Below are positions 21,504-32,958 of a DNA stretch of 64,000 nt, one piece after another (position 1 is the stretch's first letter; each line of letters opens with the position of its first letter). A program made the translations under genes and the position numbers. This DNA is from Sodiomyces alkalinus F11. Taxonomy: Eukaryota; Ascomycota; Sordariomycetes; Glomerellales; Plectosphaerellaceae. The stretch covers positions 485,471 to 549,470 of the forward strand of contig NW_021167079.1 in NCBI RefSeq assembly GCF_003711515.1, written 5' to 3'. The notes under the pieces were generated by a model. It was not told the origin of the DNA. It did no database searches and worked only from the letters and a program-made list of their open reading frames with translations.

Positions 21504-23566
21504 TTATAGCACATTCGCCTCATCGTTCTTCTCACAGAAGAGATCCTTCGCCGTCAGATGAACCGATGCCCTGTCGGCCTCTTCTTCACTGCATCCGCCG
21601 ACTTCGCGACGCCATTTAGCAGTGTACTGCCTAGCCGCATCATCCAAATCGCCGAGACCTGTGGCCGTGCCGTCCCAATGCAGCAGCGGGATGCTCGAGA
21701 GCGGTGGCAAGTTGCCGCGGCTGGGCAGGGTGTCGAGGACGTTCACGAGGGGGCCGGCCAGCACATGGTGATCCGCCTGGGTCACTACACGGTCTTTTCG
21801 TTCCTGCTCGAGATCCTTGACATACTCCTCAGGAGGCTGGAACAGATCTCTATGTACCGTCGCAGCAGTGCTCGCCGTGATGGGGCTCGGATACAGTGTG
21901 AAATAACCCCGTGCTCGGGAAAGACGGAGCGCTTGCTCCAGCCAGGCGGGGTAGTGTTTGCTAACCGACTTGTCCGATAGAAGGGCGGGCGATTCTGTGT
22001 CGCGCTGCTGCTCCAGGACTCTCGATACGAGTCCGTGGAGTTCGATCCACTTATCGCCCATGAAGAGAATGGCGTCGCTGTGGGGAGCCTGCCACAAGAA
22101 AGAAGTCCCAAGCCCCTTTTTGTGCTCGGGATCGGTTGGTTCGGGTGGGGCGAGGAAGTCCTCGGAGCCGTTGATGTACGTACGAGGAACAGTCATGCTA
22201 ATGCCCAGCAGCCTCTCATCCCAGTCCTCTAGCAAGGCGGTCTGGGAATATCGGTACTCGAGCAACGCGAACTTGAGATCTATGAGAAGGAGTGAGCCAA
22301 CGGTAGTTTAGACATGCAAAAGATACCCAAAAATGTTCAGTGGGTGGATGATGGCTGCGTACAAGGGAAGAATTGAGGAGTCAGCTCCGCTTGAGGCGAG
22401 AGGACTAGAATGTGGGAGAATCTAGGAGACTGCGGCCAAAACGACTCGAGGAACCTGACGGCACTCTCCTCCTCGGTCATTCGGTGGCGTGCGATGCGGT
22501 GTCGCAGAGACAGCATCTGCACACCGCTCCGGCCTTCTACCAGACGGGGTGGCGGCCAGCGGAATTTCTGCAAAAACACTTGCGTTTCCGCCTCCACTTC
22601 GAACGGTAGCTGGATGGTCAGATGGGGGATGGTCGAAGGAGGGAAGTCGGCGGCGTTGAGAGATTGGAGTAGCCTCAACAACGAACCTGAACCTTTCGGC
22701 GGCGCTTGAATTAGAATGTCGATTTTGATCTTGTCCCAGGCGGCAAGAGAGTAACTATCCAATTTAGTCAACCAGGTCAAGCTCTCAGCCGCGTCCCTGG
22801 GCAATTCGATCAGGGGCAGACTCATGGACTCGGACTGCAGCCTCGTCGCGTCGCGAAACCAGCGTTCCTCCCGGTCGGTGCCGTCCACGATGACGGCCTG
22901 CGGGTGCATGAATGTGTTGATATGGAAGAGAGCCCTGGCGGTCGCACGTTGCATCCGCGGGTCGGCCGAGACGTCGGCGTAATTCGGCCTCGCGTCGTGA
23001 AACATGACCTGGCACGAGCCGTCGATTCCGTTGATCCGCTGCAGATCCTCCAAGCGGATCGCGTCCCTGCTCATGAGCGCAAAGTGGACGTAGTTTTTGC
23101 GCTCCGTGCCCATGGCGCAGGCAAACGGCAGCAAGGTGGACGCGCTCTTGAGGCTGGCGGCGAAAAACAGCACGTTCCTGCTGTGCGAGGTTCCCCTCTG
23201 AGTGGGGATGGCGTTCAGAGACTCCGCGAGCTCGGGGAACCTGAGGGCTCCGTTGTAGTCGCGCTCTGGCGCCATGCCCATGCCCAAGCCCTTCTGGCCG
23301 TAGTAACGTGCAGACGGATCCCGGCCGGTGCCGAAGCCCAAGTCGAAGGTCAGATAGCTGAGGAAGAACCAGACGGCGGCGGCGACGAGAATCAGAGTCG
23401 TCCAGCGGCGGAGGACGCGACGCGTTGGCACCTTGGCGGTAGGCTGCCACTGGGGGTTGCGCAGCAAGGCCGTGGGTCGGGCAGCTTGGTGGTCGTCGTC
23501 TTTCTTCCCCATCTCTTCATCGTTGAGAAAGAATAGGTTCCGAAAGTGTGTCCACCGGCTCTGCAT
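21504..23566 (-). CDS. Type II membrane protein, putative fungal glycosyltransferase-like
   Basis: Exons 23566-22363 and 22279-21504 give 1,980 nt (659 aa); the 83-nt intron has donor GTACGC and acceptor CATAG, and the junction reads QFFPYLKFALLEYRYS. A short basic cytosolic tail precedes one hydrophobic segment (LILVAAAVWFFLSYLTF, about residues 57-74), and the rest would be lumenal, as in Golgi glycosyltransferases. SASTLLPFACAMG and KIDILIQAPPKGSGSLLRLLQSL resemble the beginning of a GT-A-like fold. HILVLSPQAELTPQFFPYLKFAL also looks conserved. I recognise the overall architecture from uncharacterised fungal GT2-like proteins, but no DXD-type catalytic residue can be assigned with confidence, so donor and acceptor are unknown. 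The 3' end lies only 253 bp from the stop of the convergent DUF202 gene. Confidence 0.75.
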
Positions 23567-24371
23567 TCTCGTTATATACTAGGCGCTATTTGTTGCTGTG
23601 TCGGCGAATCGGCGCTGGGCGCTATGAAGCATGGAAGAGGTTGAGTAGAGCTAAGTGATCGATGTCGCGAATGCTAAATCATTCGACGTCGCGTCCAGTT
23701 TGTTTCACATCTCCGGAGGGAATGGGTCGTCGGTCGGGTGATCCGAAGGCGAGCATGGAGATCGTGAAGTCGTGTGAACAGCCGAACAACTTGGATCGCT
23801 GGACGGGTAGACAGGACGGGTAGACAGGATGGTTGTTCGGTGTTGAGAACAGAAGGGAAGTTGTGTTGTAGGGGAATTGGGAATGTACACAGTTGTACCT
23901 GGTCTGCACCAAAGTCGCGTCCGTGCGTCGGGAGAGACGTTGTGCGAAGGACTAAGTCTTGATGGTCGTTTCATCTTATCCAGACAACGATTGCGGAGTG
24001 GTGAGTATATGTACATAAGAAATTACCAATAGAAAACTAGGGAGGGAGTATCTATACTTCAAAGTCGGTCCCTGTCACTCCAACACCACGATCAGCAGCA
24101 CAATGCACGCACAATACCTTAGGTAGTGTACACCTACGAACCTGGGAGTCTTTTAAGGTACCTACCTTACCTTAGGTAGTTCACAACCGACCTAATAATG
24201 TGAATACCATCACTCTTCATCATCGAGCTTGAATCAAGCCGACTCTACGCTGTGTATTAATCCAGCTAATAGTTTGTAATGACCGCCGAGGGATACGAGG
24301 GCAACTATATGTTCTTGCAACTTCACAACTTCAAATTCGTGCTCGTTCTCTACCTTGTCTGTTCTCCTTTA
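23567..24371. other. Intergenic spacer
   Basis: Upstream DNA of the glycosyltransferase-like gene and downstream DNA of the asparaginase gene. It holds a run of AGGTACCT/CTTAGGTA words at 24115-24185 and a duplicated GACGGGTAGACAGGA-like unit at about 23801-23829. No gene is seen. Confidence 0.6.
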
Positions 24372-25484
24372 TCACGGCTGCGTCTTGAGAGAGTCAGGAA
24401 CACAAATGTTAGGCACTCCCACCACGTTGGTAGCATTCATGAGCCCTCCCCGAAAAGCGTAGGTGAACGTGCCCCCCCAGCCCGACGCAGCGGCTCCGTG
24501 TTCGCCGTCCTTGTCCACGACCACGATCCCGCTCGCAACGGCCGGATACTTACGCACCATCCTCAGGACGGCATCGTAGGCGGCCTCCTCCGGGTTCATC
24601 CCGCGCCGCAGGTTCTCGACAGCCTGGTAACAGGGCAGGAAGCGCATCATGATGTCGCCGTCGCCCGTGGCGCCACAGGCGCCGACATCGCCGTCGACGT
24701 AGGACCCCGACCCCGTGATAGGCCCGTCGCCCACACGGCCGGGGACCTTGAACGAGGCGCCGTTGGTGGAGGTGCCGGCCGCCATGATGCCCGCGGCGTC
24801 GATGGCCATCAGGGAGATGGTGTCGTGGCTCGCCTGCGCGGCGTCCGGCGCTATGAGGCCGAAGTAGTCCGGCGAAGACGAGTCGAGGGCGAGGGGCGTG
24901 TAAGGCCCACAGCCGGCACTGGCATCGGGGGAGACGTTCTGACGGTAGTTGGGCTGGCAGTTGTTGCCCTCGCGCCACGTGGCGCAGCGGGCGAGGGTGG
25001 CGTCGGTGGTCAGGTTCTCTTCCTGAAAACCGTTGTCGATGGCGAACTGGGTGGCCAGGTCGCCGGCGAGGAGGGTGTGTGAGGTGTACTCCAAGACGGC
25101 ACGGGCGACGCCGATGGCGTTTTTAATGCGACGCAGGCCAGCAACGGCGCCGGACTTCATGGTGACGCCGTCCATGATCATGGCGTCCAGCGTGGTCTCG
25201 CAGTTTTCGTCGGGCGAGCCGCCGAAGCCCACTGACCCGTCGCACTGGTTCTCCTCGCATACCGTGCAGCCGATTTCGACGGCATCTAGAGCGGACACGT
25301 CCCTCCTTAGGAGGGCCTCGTAGGCGGCATCAGTGGCATTCACGAAAGGGCCTCCCCAAGTGTTGATGACCATCGGCCACCCTGGTGACGGCCTGGCGTA
25401 GACGCTCGATGGCAGAGAGAGGAAGATGACCGTCTGGAAGGAGAGGGCTAGGGCGGCCTTGCTAAGGCCAAGGGGAGATCCCAT
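24372..25484 (-). CDS. N4-(beta-N-acetylglucosaminyl)-L-asparaginase (aspartylglucosaminidase)
   Basis: Ntn-hydrolase that cleaves the GlcNAc-Asn bond of N-glycopeptides, acting in vacuole/lysosome-type compartments or outside the cell. Single exon, 370 aa. The N-terminus is a likely signal peptide (ALALSFQTVIFLSLPSSVYA, cleavage near residue 31). The alpha part starts PMVINTWGGPF and contains DAVEIGCTVCE and the GFGGSPDE loop. The autocleavage/nucleophile motif SHDTISLM places the catalytic Thr at about residue 222. Downstream GTSTNGASFKVPGRVGDGP and GATGDGDIMMRFLPCYQAVE are signatures shared with the human lysosomal enzyme. Length and Cys pattern fit the family. The gene is transcribed divergently from RPA2. 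Confidence 0.93.
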   Translation of the reverse strand: MGSPLGLSKAALALSFQTVIFLSLPSSVYARPSPGWPMVINTWGGPFVNATDAAYEALLRRDVSALDAVEIGCTVCEENQCDGSVGFGGSPDENCETTLDAMIMDGVTMKSGAVAGLRRIKNAIGVARAVLEYTSHTLLAGDLATQFAIDNGFQEENLTTDATLARCATWREGNNCQPNYRQNVSPDASAGCGPYTPLALDSSSPDYFGLIAPDAAQASHDTISLMAIDAAGIMAAGTSTNGASFKVPGRVGDGPITGSGSYVDGDVGACGATGDGDIMMRFLPCYQAVENLRRGMNPEEAAYDAVLRMVRKYPAVASGIVVVDKDGEHGAAASGWGGTFTYAFRGGLMNATNVVGVPNICVPDSLKTQP

Positions 25485-26051
25485 AATATCGGCTTTCCTC
25501 GGTAGCTCGAAATTATTTCCTCTGTATGAACAACGCCGTAGAGAGTACGAACGTGGGACTACACCGTTTAACCTTCTTTTGCCCAGTACTTGGTAGAAGC
25601 GGACGCCCTGATGATAACCAAGGGTTCACTTGGTAAGCGGACGAAATCAAGAATCAGGGCCTTGCACATTGCATTGCATTGCATTGCATGGCAGGTACTG
25701 TACCAACCCATTTAGGCAGGCAGTCTCCCTCTGCCTGCAATCCTTGGTTTTATAATTACCTATGCACCCAACCCAAACGAATGGTTTCCCAGAGAATTGT
25801 TGTCTCTTATCTTTGTCGAGTTTCGTACACCGAACTCGGAGACAGACGCTTTGATCGGGTGCTCGGTGAAGAGGCAGCGGTGTGGCCGGCCCCCGCACTT
25901 CCTACAGGGACCATCTGGCACCAGCTGAGACGTCCATGAGGGGTCGTCATTTTCAATTTACGCCCTGCCTAAATGGATCGCGTCTTGGACGCGTCTCAAT
26001 CTTCCTTCAACATCCCACTTTCGACACAACTCGTCGTCGTACATCGCAACA
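25485..26051. promoter_or_regulatory. Divergent promoter region, asparaginase / RPA2
   Basis: This 567-bp spacer between two divergent start codons must hold both promoters. It contains a (GCATT) pentamer repeat at about 25667-25689. I cannot name a transcription factor site with confidence. Confidence 0.5.
25667..25689. repeat. (GCATT)n pentanucleotide repeat
   Basis: Four to five consecutive GCATT units in the shared upstream region; a microsatellite-type tract. Confidence 0.8.
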
Positions 26052-27205
26052 ATGTGTATGTGACTCCTGTACCCCCATTTCTGGCAACTCCCACTGAACA
26101 AGAGAAACCACAGCTGCATATGGAGGATACACAAAACCGGCATACGGTGCCCAAGGAGCCGAGGACTCGGGCGGCTTCGTCTACGGTGGCTCGCAGCAAG
26201 GCAGCCAGGGCGGAGGAAGAGTAAGATAACGACCCCCCGAACTCCTGTCCGATACTGTGTCCCTCTCATTTATGACGGTTTCTGACCTTCTTTTTCTTTC
26301 CCACTCTCTCCGTTGGCAGTCCAACCAAGATGAGTCACTACGACCCGTTACAATCAAGCAGATCATCGACGCCGAGGAACCATATCCTGGGGCCGACTTT
26401 CGGATTGACGGCGTCAACATCACACAAGTCAGTTTCACCCCTCCCCCCCTTATCTCCTGAACAAATCACTCTTGTGTATTTCTTTCCACGGGCCAAGACC
26501 ACTCGTTAACCAGCAGGTTTCGTTTTTCGCAAACAGATAACCTTCGTCGGCCAAGTCCGCGCCATCAACCCCCAACCCACCAACATCACCTACCGGATCG
26601 ACGACGGCACAGGCATCATAGAAGTCAAGAAGTGGGCCGACTCGGACAAGAAAGACGACGAGGTAGCGGACGGCAGCGGCCGGATCGAGCTGGACCAGTA
26701 CGTCCGGGTATGGGGCCGCCTCAAGTCCTTCAACAGCAAGCGCAACGTCGGCGCCTACTTCCTCCGCCCCGTCACCGACTTCAACGAGGTCAACTACCAC
26801 CTGCTCGAGAGTACCTACGTCCACCTTTATACCACGCGGGGGCCCATTGGCGGCGGGGCCAAGGCACCGGGCGGCGCTGGGGGTGGCGAAGACGGCATCT
26901 TCGTGGACGGTGGGCAGGCGGCGTATAATGCCGGTGCTGGCGCTGGCGGCGCTGGTGGTGCTGGTGGTGCGGCCGCTGGTGGTGGTCAGCCGAGCAAGCT
27001 CAACGGGTGCGGGCCGCTGGCGCAGAGGATGTATAATTTCCTCCTGAACGCGCCGGGAGGGAACGAAGGCGTTCACTTGAATGTTGTTGCGAGTTCGGCG
27101 AGCATGAGCGTGAGGGATGTGCTCAGTGCTGCGGATGAGCTCCTGTCGCAGGGCCTGGTCTACACCACGATTGACGACGAGACATGGGCGATTTTGGACT
27201 ACTGA
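26052..27205 (+). CDS. Replication protein A 32-kDa subunit (RPA2/RFA2)
   Basis: Middle subunit of the heterotrimeric ssDNA-binding complex used in replication, repair and checkpoint signalling. Exons are 26052-26055 (ATGT only), 26114-26220, 26320-26427 and 26537-27205, total 888 nt (295 aa), phase-consistent. The N-terminus reads MSAYGGYTKPAYGAQGAED, a Gly/Ser/Tyr-rich tail typical of the phospho-regulated RPA2 N-terminus. The OB fold spans SLRPVTIKQII, ITFVGQVRAINPQPTNITYRID, GIIEVKKW and YVRVWGRLKSFNSKRNVGAY. A Gly/Ala-rich linker (about residues 185-230) leads to a C-terminal winged helix (MYNFLLNAP to DDETWAILDY), the repair-protein docking domain. The 4-nt first coding exon is inferred from donor GTATGT, acceptor CACAG and frame; a start within exon 2 would lose the family N-terminus. 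Confidence 0.92.
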
Positions 27206-27747
27206 TTTGGGGTCGGGTTTAACATGGAAGAAAAAAAAGAAGAAAAGAAACAAAAAAAGGAAGAAAGGAAGAAAGAAAGGCGGTGGTGCCGCTGGTTGGC
27301 TTGGCTGACCCCTGTCGCTCGTTCGAATTGGGGAGAGGGAATACTGGCTGGCGTATGGAAATCATGTTATCTGCTAAACATGGCACGAAAAGGCTCGGTA
27401 GAATTCTGCTATGCGGGACATATCAATTTAAATGAGTGGTCGGTCCCCTTTTTTGCAAGCGTATCTAGAGGTAAGGACCGACTTCTGGGCGAGATGGTGT
27501 TCGGACCACAGAAACAAACAAAAAGCAATTTGTTGAAGCAAGGTGATGTCAACGATCTAGGTAAAGACGGTGGGTGAGAAACACACGGACATGTCCCTCC
27601 TTTCTCTGTCTCTTGGGGGGGCCAATCTCAGGGGGGAAGAGCACATTGGATAACAGGGACACACAAGCAGGATGACAAAACGAGAGCCAAGCAGCCGAAT
27701 CACACCCAACTAGAGTCGGAGCGATCCAAAGCCGCAAGACGTCTCCT
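27206..27747. other. Convergent 3' spacer between RPA2 and the GNAT gene
   Basis: The two genes converge here. A purine-rich A/G tract follows the RPA2 stop (27228-27285). No gene is seen. Confidence 0.6.
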
Positions 27748-28744
27748 TCAAGCCAGTCTAGCGCCCTCTTTGTTGACGCTGTTAATCTGGACCTTCACGG
27801 CGGCGGTGTACACGACATTCCGAGGCGGTTGGGGCTCGCGGACCATGATGGAGAGCGTCACGGGGGTGCTGCCTCCGCCGAAGTGGATGTTTTTCTTGAA
27901 CTCGAAGCCGAACTTGGCGTAGTAGGCGTTGTGGGCTTCGGAACACGACTCGAGGTACATGGCACGGTTTTCCGCGTCGGCCTGACAATGGGTCATCAGG
28001 GTGTTAGTAGAGTGCGCTTTCGAATAGGGCATGGGCGAGGAAGACGCAAGAGGGGAGGTGTACTGCATCCTCATATATCAAACATCATGTATATCATACC
28101 CTCGTGATCATGTCCTGGATGAGCTTGCTCGCGTAGCCCTTGCCGCGGGCGTTCGGCTTGGTCCCAATGTACACGAGGTAGTAGCAATCGTTGTCACGCT
28201 CGCCCATGACCTCGTGCTTGGTGTCGTGCAGCAAGGGCAAAAACTCGCCGTAGTAGCGCTGTCTCCCCTGAGCCGTGAACTGGTAGTATAGACGCCACGT
28301 GCCGCTTCTCAGAAACGTCCACCAATCATCCATGTCTCCCCCCGGAGGAAGCCTGCATAGTTCCGGTCAGATGAAATTCTTTTTGGGACAGTTATTGGGG
28401 GGCGGGGGTGGCTATATCACTTACCATAGGGCGATGGAATCGTGGTCAGGTCCGATGGTGGTGGCGATTCCGGCACAACAATGAGAGGCGGTGATGTACG
28501 TCATGATGTCGACGTGAAGCTTCCACTTCCGCTCGGGCGGGTAAGCAGCCATGTCGTCGGCGTCGAGGAGGTACTGGCTAAGGTGATCCGCAGCAAAGGC
28601 ATGTGCCAGCGACAAGCCGGCCTCCTTGCACTCCGCCATGCCGATGACTCGCACGGTATCTTCCCAACTCGGCGGCACCAGAGACGGGCGCCTCTTGTCA
28701 AGAAGCGTGGAAAGGTTGTCGGGTTTTCTTACTGCATCCTCCAT
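27748..28744 (-). CDS. GNAT-family N-acetyltransferase
   Basis: Exons 28744-28425, 28352-28100 and 27981-27748 total 807 nt (268 aa). Introns of 72 and 118 nt have donors GTAAGT and GTATGA. The acetyl-CoA binding motif A reads CYYLVYIGTKPNARGKGYASKLI (Q/RxxGxG/A loop NARGKG), followed by a C-terminal strand with the ESCSEAHNAYYAKFGFEF motif B/C usual in fungal GNAT proteins. The N-terminal half contains PLWYxxx-like DSIALWLPPGGDMDD, a common feature of this uncharacterised fungal subgroup. The acyl acceptor is unknown; it is predicted cytosolic, with no signal peptide or membrane segment. It is convergent with RPA2. Confidence 0.88.
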
Positions 28745-29042
28745 GCTGGGCAGGACAGGGCGTTTAGGCCGTGTGTAAGTGCGGACCTAGGCATTGGAAC
28801 GGGACGTTGAGCTGAAAAAAACATCCCAAAGACTGTCTAATTCGCCATGAAAAGGTGACGAGATTATCACTTACTGGGTATATTATCTCCTGTGTGCCCT
28901 TTCGAAAGTTGCGTTCTCGACACAGACATGAATCTGGACGGGTGGTGCAGACAACAATGAAGGCTTCTGCGAGTTTCAACCGACATCAAGGCTTCGATAC
29001 CTTCCAGGTAGAACAGCACAGTACGGGACGGTGTAAGTCGTT

Positions 29043-29044
<2 letters not shown>

Positions 29045-29086
<42 letters not shown>
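29045..29086. repeat. (AG)21 microsatellite
   Basis: Uninterrupted AG dinucleotide run 300 bp upstream of the GNAT start codon (CT on the transcribed-sense strand, so it could lie in its promoter or leader). Confidence 0.95.
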
Positions 29087-29090
<4 letters not shown>

Positions 29091-29969
29091 TATGTGTGTG
29101 TGAACCTCAGGCTCGGGTTGAAGAGGGTAAAAGTTTTGGAGTGTCACAGATGGGGGATCAAAACAAAGACTGGTGCGATGGAGAGATGGAGTTCGAAGCA
29201 ACAAGACTTTGCATATAAAAGCTCAAGGCTGGGGCTGACGAGCAGCAGACTAGCTTAGCAACAAAGAACAGTCTTCCCGTTCTTTTGCCCAGAGTACTGC
29301 CCCCGAATCTCGGGGCTTGAGGCACAAGAAAGACTTGGGTGTGACTTGTTAGACTACAAAAGGTCGATGAAGTTTTTCCCAGTGTGAAGATAAGGGGGGA
29401 GGGGGAGGGGAGAAAGAAGAAGAGAGGAAAAGAAACAGCAGATGAGAGAACTAGCGGCCACTTATGTAGGCACCATGTGCTCAGTCACACACTAAAAGGT
29501 CGAAGAGGTAACAGGACACGGTGTGGGGGAGAGAAAGAAGGAAAGGAAAAGAACCGAAGACATGGGATGAGACAGAGAAGCAACTGGCAGGCAAGGCGAC
29601 GCGAGGCGACGGGAGGCGAGACGAAAGGTACACCGCACACACCGGACACCGTGCATCGTGCATCGTGCGTCGTACAGTCTGGCGCGGGATGACTGCAGGG
29701 AGGTCAATCCGACGAGTGGGCCAAGAACTGGGGAGCTGAACAGGGCATTGGGAAACACAAACGAGACAGGCTGCCGGTATCGCGGCGGCAAGTGAGGCGG
29801 CGTAGGACGTGGGACGTGGGACGTGGGACAACGGCGTGGAGAAGACGGCGGGGAGCGTGACCCTGGACAGGGCGGGTGGTGTTCGCCCCGGGGGCCAACG
29901 GGACACAGCCCGCAGCATCCAATGATTAGGCTTTCGGGGGTACTCGGTCGCCGGGAGAGGGAGAGTTAT

Positions 29970-30001
29970 GTAGGTAGGTAGGTAGGTAGGTAGGTAGGTA
30001 G
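29970..30001. repeat. (GTAG)8 microsatellite
   Basis: Eight uninterrupted GTAG tetranucleotides. Confidence 0.95.
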
Positions 30002-30846
30002 ATATTGCTTTAGAGTACTCCTCCGCTTCGGTCAATGCAGCAGCTGTGCATCCGCGGGTGCATGCACGTGACAGTACATCGATAGAGGTCTTCTTTCATA
30101 TTGGGCTTCGGGATGCTTTGTCACTCTGTCGGTCTTCCCATAGAAGCAACACGAGCCGAAAGTTTCACTCCCTCGTGACGCAAGAGTATGCGTGGTGTGT
30201 CTGGGTTGTGTGGTGTGTGGGTGTTGTGTGTTAGCTTCCAAGTTGTTAGCCCCGCAGGCTGCCAATTCCAACAACGGTTAGTCTACGAAGATACGAAAGT
30301 ACATGCCGCCAAGGATCGCCCGCGCGTATCCACGGCATTCTCGCCCACGGTGCTGGCAGCTTGCTGCAGAAGCCGCCTGAACCCCAGCAAATCCCGTCAG
30401 TCCCTTAAACATCATTCAATGCACGACGGTCAGGTGACGGTGCGATTTGTCGTCAGACTGATGGGATCCTTGCTTGTTCAAAGCGGCGGTTCTTAACGAA
30501 TAGTAATGTACGGATAGGGGTCTCAGGCTTGAGGCTGTCATAAACTCGTAGCGTCGGAAAAGACCCAAGCTCCTTCGAAAGAAGGGAGTCGGTGGTCGGT
30601 GAAGCACTGACGAACTACACTAGGCAGTCGATTGTTTCGAAAATAAAGCATTGCTTGCGATAGGCCAAAGTTTGCCCCGCGAGAGTTGAGCTTCCCAAGT
30701 TTGCAGATGGGTTGCTTTGAGTGCTTGGGCATCAACAACGCCCTCTGCCCTGCTGAGGTCGGAGAACTGCATGCACCTAGCGCGTTTCGTCCACTTGGCT
30801 TTGTATTGTGTCTTGCCTGAGAGGGTCCATGACCGTCCATGTCCGT

Positions 30847-32282
30847 CTATGTTCCATCGGCGACGGACAGTTTGGATAGTCCCTGAATGCAGGAATCCTT
30901 CCCACTCGTTGCTGCTGCTGTTGTTGGGTCTTCGGCCTGCTGATCTCTTGTCTCTCCTCCTTTTTGACTCGCACTCGCCTCTCCCTCCTCAATCTCGTCT
31001 TTCTCGGTTGCGGCCTCGGCGTCTTCCTCGTCATTCTCGCCATCCTCCTCACCCTCCTCACCCTCCTCACCCTCCTCACCTTCCTCACTCCCATCCTCAT
31101 CCTCGTCACTGTACTGCTCGTCACCCTTCTCCTTGGCCGCTTCTTGTTCCCGAATCGCCTTCTCCAGATCCCTGGCCATCTTTTTTGTGAACCCTGACGC
31201 TTCGGCCGCAGCATCGAGCCGCCGAACATTATCCCTACCCACCGTCTTCTTGGCGTCCTTGAAGAAAGGTCCAGGCTGTGTGCCCACAAAGCCGAACTTC
31301 CGTTCGAAGAAACGCTTAATGCAGTTCACGTCCCGGTCGAAGTACATCTCGGCATTCTGGTGGTCCATCGAGATCATTTGTGGAAAGTCGATGACAATGG
31401 GGACGAGGGCTATTGATTCGTCTTCTTCGCCCGAGTCGCTGGTTGTGACGGACCTTTCCTCCTTGATGAGAATGTTGAACTCGTTGAAATCACCGTGAAT
31501 CAGCCCGTGCTTCGCGAGCCGGAGAATCAGGTCGATGAGGTCGGAATAGAGACTCGCGGGATCGGGTACGGAGTTAATAGTACGCAGAAGAAAGGCGTCG
31601 ACGAACGACATGAGAACGGTGTGTCGAGACTGCGCGATAGGCTCCGGTACCGGGAAGTCCTCCTCCCGCAGCGCTTTCATGAACGCGAACTCCTTCATGG
31701 CCGCCAGTCGAGAAAGATACATCCAGGAACCGGACTGACGATTCCTTAGGTAGTCTCGATTGGTCTTGACGGACCGGAACGAGATGCGACCCAGCCGATG
31801 GATCTTCAGCACCTTCTGGACCCCCTTATGGTCGGCTACCATCATGATATCGCTCTCTTTCCCCACTCCGATACGACTACCGACGCTGTAGATCTCCTTG
31901 CGTGTGGAGTAGGCGTGCATGGCGAGGTAGTCCAGGCCGCCATAGGTAAGGCGGTAGCCGTCGTATTTCGCCTCCTTCACCCTGGCGATGAGACCGACCT
32001 TGGCGAGCGCAGAGATGGATTTGTGCACGCCACTGACACCGCCCTTGACGCGAGAAAACCGTTCGATTAGTTGCGTAGGCACGATTTCATGGTCTTTGCT
32101 CGCCCTTTCTACCTGCGCAGAGGTTAGTGACCAAGCACAGTAAATAAGTCGACTATAAATCAAATGAATATTTGGAGGGGCATCGCAGGGGGTTGGTCAG
32201 TAGGCGGGGAGGAACGAACAGCAGTGAGAACATTCCAATCCTCAGACGCCAAATAGCGCAAAGCTCGCGTATCTAACTTCAT
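30847..32282 (-). CDS. RIO2: RIO2 atypical protein kinase/ATPase (40S maturation)
   Basis: Acts in late cytoplasmic pre-40S maturation, where ATP hydrolysis releases assembly factors. Exons 32282-32220 and 32112-30847 total 1,329 nt (442 aa); the 107-nt intron has a less common donor, GTTCGT. The N-terminal winged helix starts MKLDTRALRYLASEDWNVLTA. The RIO kinase domain shows the P-loop equivalent GVGKESDI, Lys in VLKIHRLGRISF, the catalytic loop HGDFNEFNILI and the metal-binding DFP of VIDFPQM. The C-terminus is acidic (EEG repeats) and ends GLSKLSVADGT. The length fits the family. The gene is divergent from RPN1, with 676 bp between start codons. Confidence 0.95.
31041..31088 (-). repeat. 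Coding 9-bp minisatellite (EEG repeats) in RIO2
   Basis: Four to five near-perfect 9-bp units (CCTCCTCAC on the plus strand) encode EEGEEGEEG in the acidic tail of RIO2. The repeat is in frame, so copy-number changes would preserve reading. Confidence 0.85.
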
Positions 32283-32958
32283 CTTGAGCGCACAATTACA
32301 ACTCCGGATGATGGGTATGTCCGTAAGGTCTCTCGATGAAGTTATTGTTTGTGAGATTTCTCAAGTTCTTTTTTTTTTTTTTTTGGCAGTGAGAACCCCT
32401 CAGGGTTGGGCGCCCGTCATTCGCAAAAAGTTGGGGTGGGATGGATGGAATGCTTATCGATAAGAATGAGGTTTGTTTGATAAGAGATAAGAGATGAGAT
32501 CGCTTGCACGTGACTTTTGCATGAGCACTGTGGAGTACTATCCGGAATACCGAGACCTCACTGGTCCTCACACGATGCACGGCCCAAGTACGGAGCAACA
32601 ACACCTAAAGGTATGTACTTCGTAGTCCGTACCTGCCTACCTGGTACCTACCTTACCAGGCGGCAAAGCTCACGTAAACGCAGGAGAAAGAGCTGCTCTG
32701 CTGTTGTTCCAAGCTCCCACCATCGGCAAGACTCCATCCCGTCATCAAGCCTCTTCCTTCTCTCCCTCTCTGCTCAATTAACACAACAATCAATCCGTAC
32801 GACCCTCCCGGACAACGCCTCTCCAAATTTCATACAACGAGAATAGCAAACTCTCCTATCGAGTGACCCGGATACTCGACAAAAAAAAAAAAAAAAGACG
32901 GGTGTTGCTTGACTGTTCCCTCCCTCGTCCCCTTCAGCCAAGCACTCAGCCAGACACG
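32283..32958. promoter_or_regulatory. Divergent promoter region, RIO2 / RPN1
   Basis: Contains a T16 run (32369-32384), and an A16 run (32881-32896) in the RPN1 leader. A palindromic GATA pair CTTATCGATAAG begins near 32454, with two further GATAAG words at about 32479-32491. TACTTCGTA occurs at 32616-32624. The homopolymer tracts are typical nucleosome-depleted promoter features. Confidence 0.5.

Larger units (their letters stand above)
28745..30846. other. Gene-free spacer with microsatellites
   Basis: No supportable gene. It holds the GNAT upstream region, an (AG)21 tract, a (GTAG)8 tract, and several short imperfect tandem words: GACGTGG at 29810-29830, CATCGTG at 29650-29670 and GGCGA at 29590-29620. 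These account for low-complexity open frames on the minus strand at 29481-30035. The part near 30846 is probably RIO2 3' UTR. Confidence 0.55.

Noticed and set aside
29481..30035. 184-codon minus-strand frame
   Set aside because: Built from GTAG and other short tandem repeats (YLPTYLPTY); low-complexity artefact.
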